Source: Cranoglanis bouderius (Eukaryota > Chordata > Actinopteri > Siluriformes > Cranoglanididae). Taken from it: DNA of 64,000 nt. The notes beneath the pieces are model-generated. The model was not told where the DNA came from, searched no databases, and worked only from the letters and a program-made list of their open reading frames with translations. The stretch spans positions 36,074,899 through 36,138,898 of the forward strand of contig CM042535.1 in NCBI GenBank assembly GCA_023630585.1, read 5' to 3'. Numbering within the stretch: the first letter of the stretch is position 1; every line of letters starts with the position of its first letter. The position numbers were made by a program, and so were the translations under genes. Positions 62,029-64,000 of the stretch are shown here, piece after piece.

Positions 62029-62468
62029 CAGAGAGAGAGAGAGAGACAGAGAGAGAGAGAATAAATGAGTATCTATATTCATATTGTGCTGTTACAATTA
62101 CAGGAGTTCATCAGTAAATATTTTGGCAGTACTGAAGCTTGGATTGGTCTGACTGACAGAGACACAGAGGGGAAATTTAAATGGGTGGACGGTAAACCAC
62201 TGACCACTGAGTAAGACATCACTGAACTGAAATTTACTCATGATGCAGTTTTTCTCTCAGTCTGAAGCTTTAGGTGTGAAATAACAGATATTCTGTCTCT
62301 CTCTGTATTTTCAGGTTCTGGTGGGTCGGAGAACCCAATGATTTTGGAGGCGGAGAGGACTGTGCTATAACAGGCTATAGATTAGCTAAATCTAACATGT
62401 CGACCTGGGCTGATTATAACTGTGACTTCCCTGTAGTTGGGATTTGTGAGAAGAAAATATTTAACTGA
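61485..62468 (+). CDS. Receptor F2: C-type lectin-like receptor, short stalk
   Basis: Exons 61485-61703, 61824-61948, 62104-62210 and 62315-62468. Membrane segment as in receptor F. The stalk exon is 219 bp against 345, exactly three 42-bp units shorter, and ends differently (QERSGLHSVLLNLG); the following intron is 120 bp against 459. The CTLD shows CRFFSSS, SRNYC, WIGL, FKWVDG, EPN, WAD and GICEK. Relative to F there are four replacements in the first CTLD exon, none in the second and eight in the third, with no silent differences. WND has become WAD, so the calcium/sugar site is altered. A first exon is needed; on this strand the nearest candidate is 55403-55541, across the gap. Confidence 0.87.
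61949..62060. repeat. (GA)n tract at the splice donor of receptor F2 CTLD exon 1
   Basis: About 110 bp of GA with a few C interruptions, starting with the donor GTGAGA. It is longer than in receptor F. Confidence 0.95.
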
Positions 62469-62523
62469 ACACATGGAGGTCAACGGCTGAAATTGAAATG
62501 TTTCATCTTAAAATGATAATGAT

Positions 62524-62529
62524 AATAAA
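62524..62529 (+). terminator. Polyadenylation signal of receptor F2
   Basis: AATAAA about 56 bp after the stop codon. Confidence 0.55.
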
Positions 62530-62574
62530 ACTTAGCATGAAAGTGTGTAACAGAAAGAAAGTGGAGTTTCATGT

Positions 62575-62840
62575 TTCACGGTGGATCAGTGGTTAGCACT
62601 CTGGGTTTGGGGTTTCGAATCCTGCCTCCGCCCTGTGTGCACGGAGTTTGCATGTTCTCCCCGTGCTCCGGGGGTTTCCTCCCCCAGTCCAAAAACATGC
62701 ATTGTAGGCTGATTGGCATTTCCAAATTGTCTGTACTGTGTGATTGTGCTCTGTGATGGGTTGGCAGCCCGATCAGTGTGTCCCACACCTTGTTCCCCAA
62801 TTTCCCTGGGAAAGGCTCGAGGCTCCCTGCGACCCTGTGC
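62575..62840 (+). mobile_element. tRNA-derived SINE, copy 2
   Basis: Counterpart of 27380-27640, here in forward orientation with head GGTGGATCAGTGGTTAGCAC. Confidence 0.75.
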
Positions 62841-62849
62841 TAAGTGATA

Positions 62850-62899
<50 letters not shown>

Positions 62900-64000
62900 A
62901 TGACTTTATGAAAGCAATGTGTGTGCATGTGAGTAATAATAATAATATAAAATAATTATAAATCATTTAAAAAAATAATGCATCTAAGAAGTGAAAGTAA
63001 ATGTTGAAGGAATACCACCACCTTTTGGGGGAAGGCGTTGTTTGAAATTTTTTTCACTAGCTGCCTCATTACGAAATGCTGAAACGGTACCTTAAGCCAC
63101 TGCTAGGAAGCTGAAACTCTCATTGAAATGTGAGCTGTAATTTGTGCTGAGGTTGAGAGCATGAGTTACTCCAGTATAATAAATGATTTATTCATGAAAA
63201 TGTTTGACTTTTTTTTTTTTTTTTTAATCAGCAGTTTACAACTGAATGTTTAAGGCAGAGTACACAGAAGAAGAGTAAAGTAAAGTAAAGTAAAGTACAC
63301 GATTTATGTTTGGATCAGGAGACATTTAAGAAACTAATGTGACAAGGCAAAAGTGTAATTGAGTAAGTGTTTAGTGAAATGAGTAAGTTAGCTACTTTAC
63401 CACAGTTCAACTGAGGCTAAGAGGCTGAGCAACTTTTCCCTTTGTGTAAAGGATAGAATTGTGTACGCTGCAAATTAATGATATAGAAATATTTGAACAG
63501 ATAACTTGTACACATATACTTACATCATGACTTGGGGACACGCATAATTATTAAGTTGTGCTGAATGTAGACAAATTACATAATATACTGTATATAGATG
63601 CATTAGCTAATGACTGATTATATGAAGTGATGACTAGCAAATGTATCATTACATCCTGACTTTACTTCATGAGGCACACAATAACAACAATGATAACAAA
63701 TGTGTCATTAACATAGCTAATACTTTGTGCTCCGAAAAGAGATCACACTGTCATTATTCACAACAAAATGTGTTATTTGAACACTGTATGTAAATTTGTT
63801 GGAAAATCAAAAATACAGAAAAAGCCTATAATATGGGCTGAGCTTAATGTAAAATGATATTGTTTATTCATATCGTGTGTTTGTGATAATGTAGGTATCA
63901 GTATATCAGTATAATACCAACTAGTTGGGGGGGGGGGGGGAAGAAGTTTCTCAGTTTGAGTTTGGGAGTAATCCTTGTTTCCTTAGATTCCCTTTCAGGT
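62841..64000. other. Intergenic stretch to the window end
   Basis: Counterpart of 26190-27379 in inverse: an ATT/AAT microsatellite (62849-62900), a T run near 63210, a (GTAAA)n run near 63277-63296 and a G run (63927-63940). No gene. Confidence 0.5.

Larger units (their letters stand above)
55903..64000. repeat. Inverted segmental duplication, copy 2
   Basis: Reverse complement of about 34720 down to 26190. It starts inside the 42-bp stalk array (55903-56160) and is still matching at the window end. Confidence 0.95.

Overview
This is vertebrate nuclear DNA, almost certainly from a teleost fish and probably a catfish or other otophysan. The evidence is interrupted genes with GT/AG introns, abundant CA, GA, CTT, ATT and AT microsatellites, several Tc1-like transposon families, tRNA-derived SINEs, RTE-type LINE tails, hAT and CACTA-like fragments and a solo LTR. 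The order is inferred from the repeat landscape only.

The core is a cluster of type II membrane C-type lectin-like receptors (fish CD209/CLEC4-like). Each gene has a short cytoplasmic exon, a transmembrane segment, a coiled-coil stalk built from 14-residue (42 bp) units, and a C-type lectin domain (CTLD) in three exons with a fixed phase pattern. Receptors: A (3' exons, 352-1180, +), B (complete, 3762-6563, +), C (complete, 10985-13493, +), F (27745-29141, -, with a candidate first exon 13 kb upstream at 42221-42353), and copies A2 (44690-45670, internally deleted), B2 (48338-51175, complete), C2 (first exon only, 55403-55541) and F2 (61485-62468, +). Stalk relics lie at 16900-17175 (-) and 34460-35480 (+). 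The only other host gene recognised is an intronless Sec7-PH protein (PSD/EFA6-like Arf GEF) at 13852-15156 (-), with its own TATA box and CRE.

The layout is dominated by duplication. Bases 1-11126 recur in direct orientation at 45099-55545. Bases about 26190-34720 recur inverted at 55903-64000. The two copied pieces meet at a 100-N assembly gap (55803-55902), and the inverted copy begins inside the 42-bp stalk-repeat array. The unique segments 11.1-26.2 kb and 34.7-45.1 kb hold gene C, the Sec7-PH gene, transposon graveyards and the repeat array. This may be real segmental duplication plus inversion, or two haplotypes placed side by side.

The most striking signal is in F against F2. Their flanks and middle CTLD exon are identical or nearly so, yet the first and third CTLD exons carry 12 amino-acid replacements and no silent change, including loss of the WND calcium-site asparagine. 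Stalk length also differs between copies in whole 14-residue units. Together these suggest a lectin receptor family diversifying in both binding face and stalk length.
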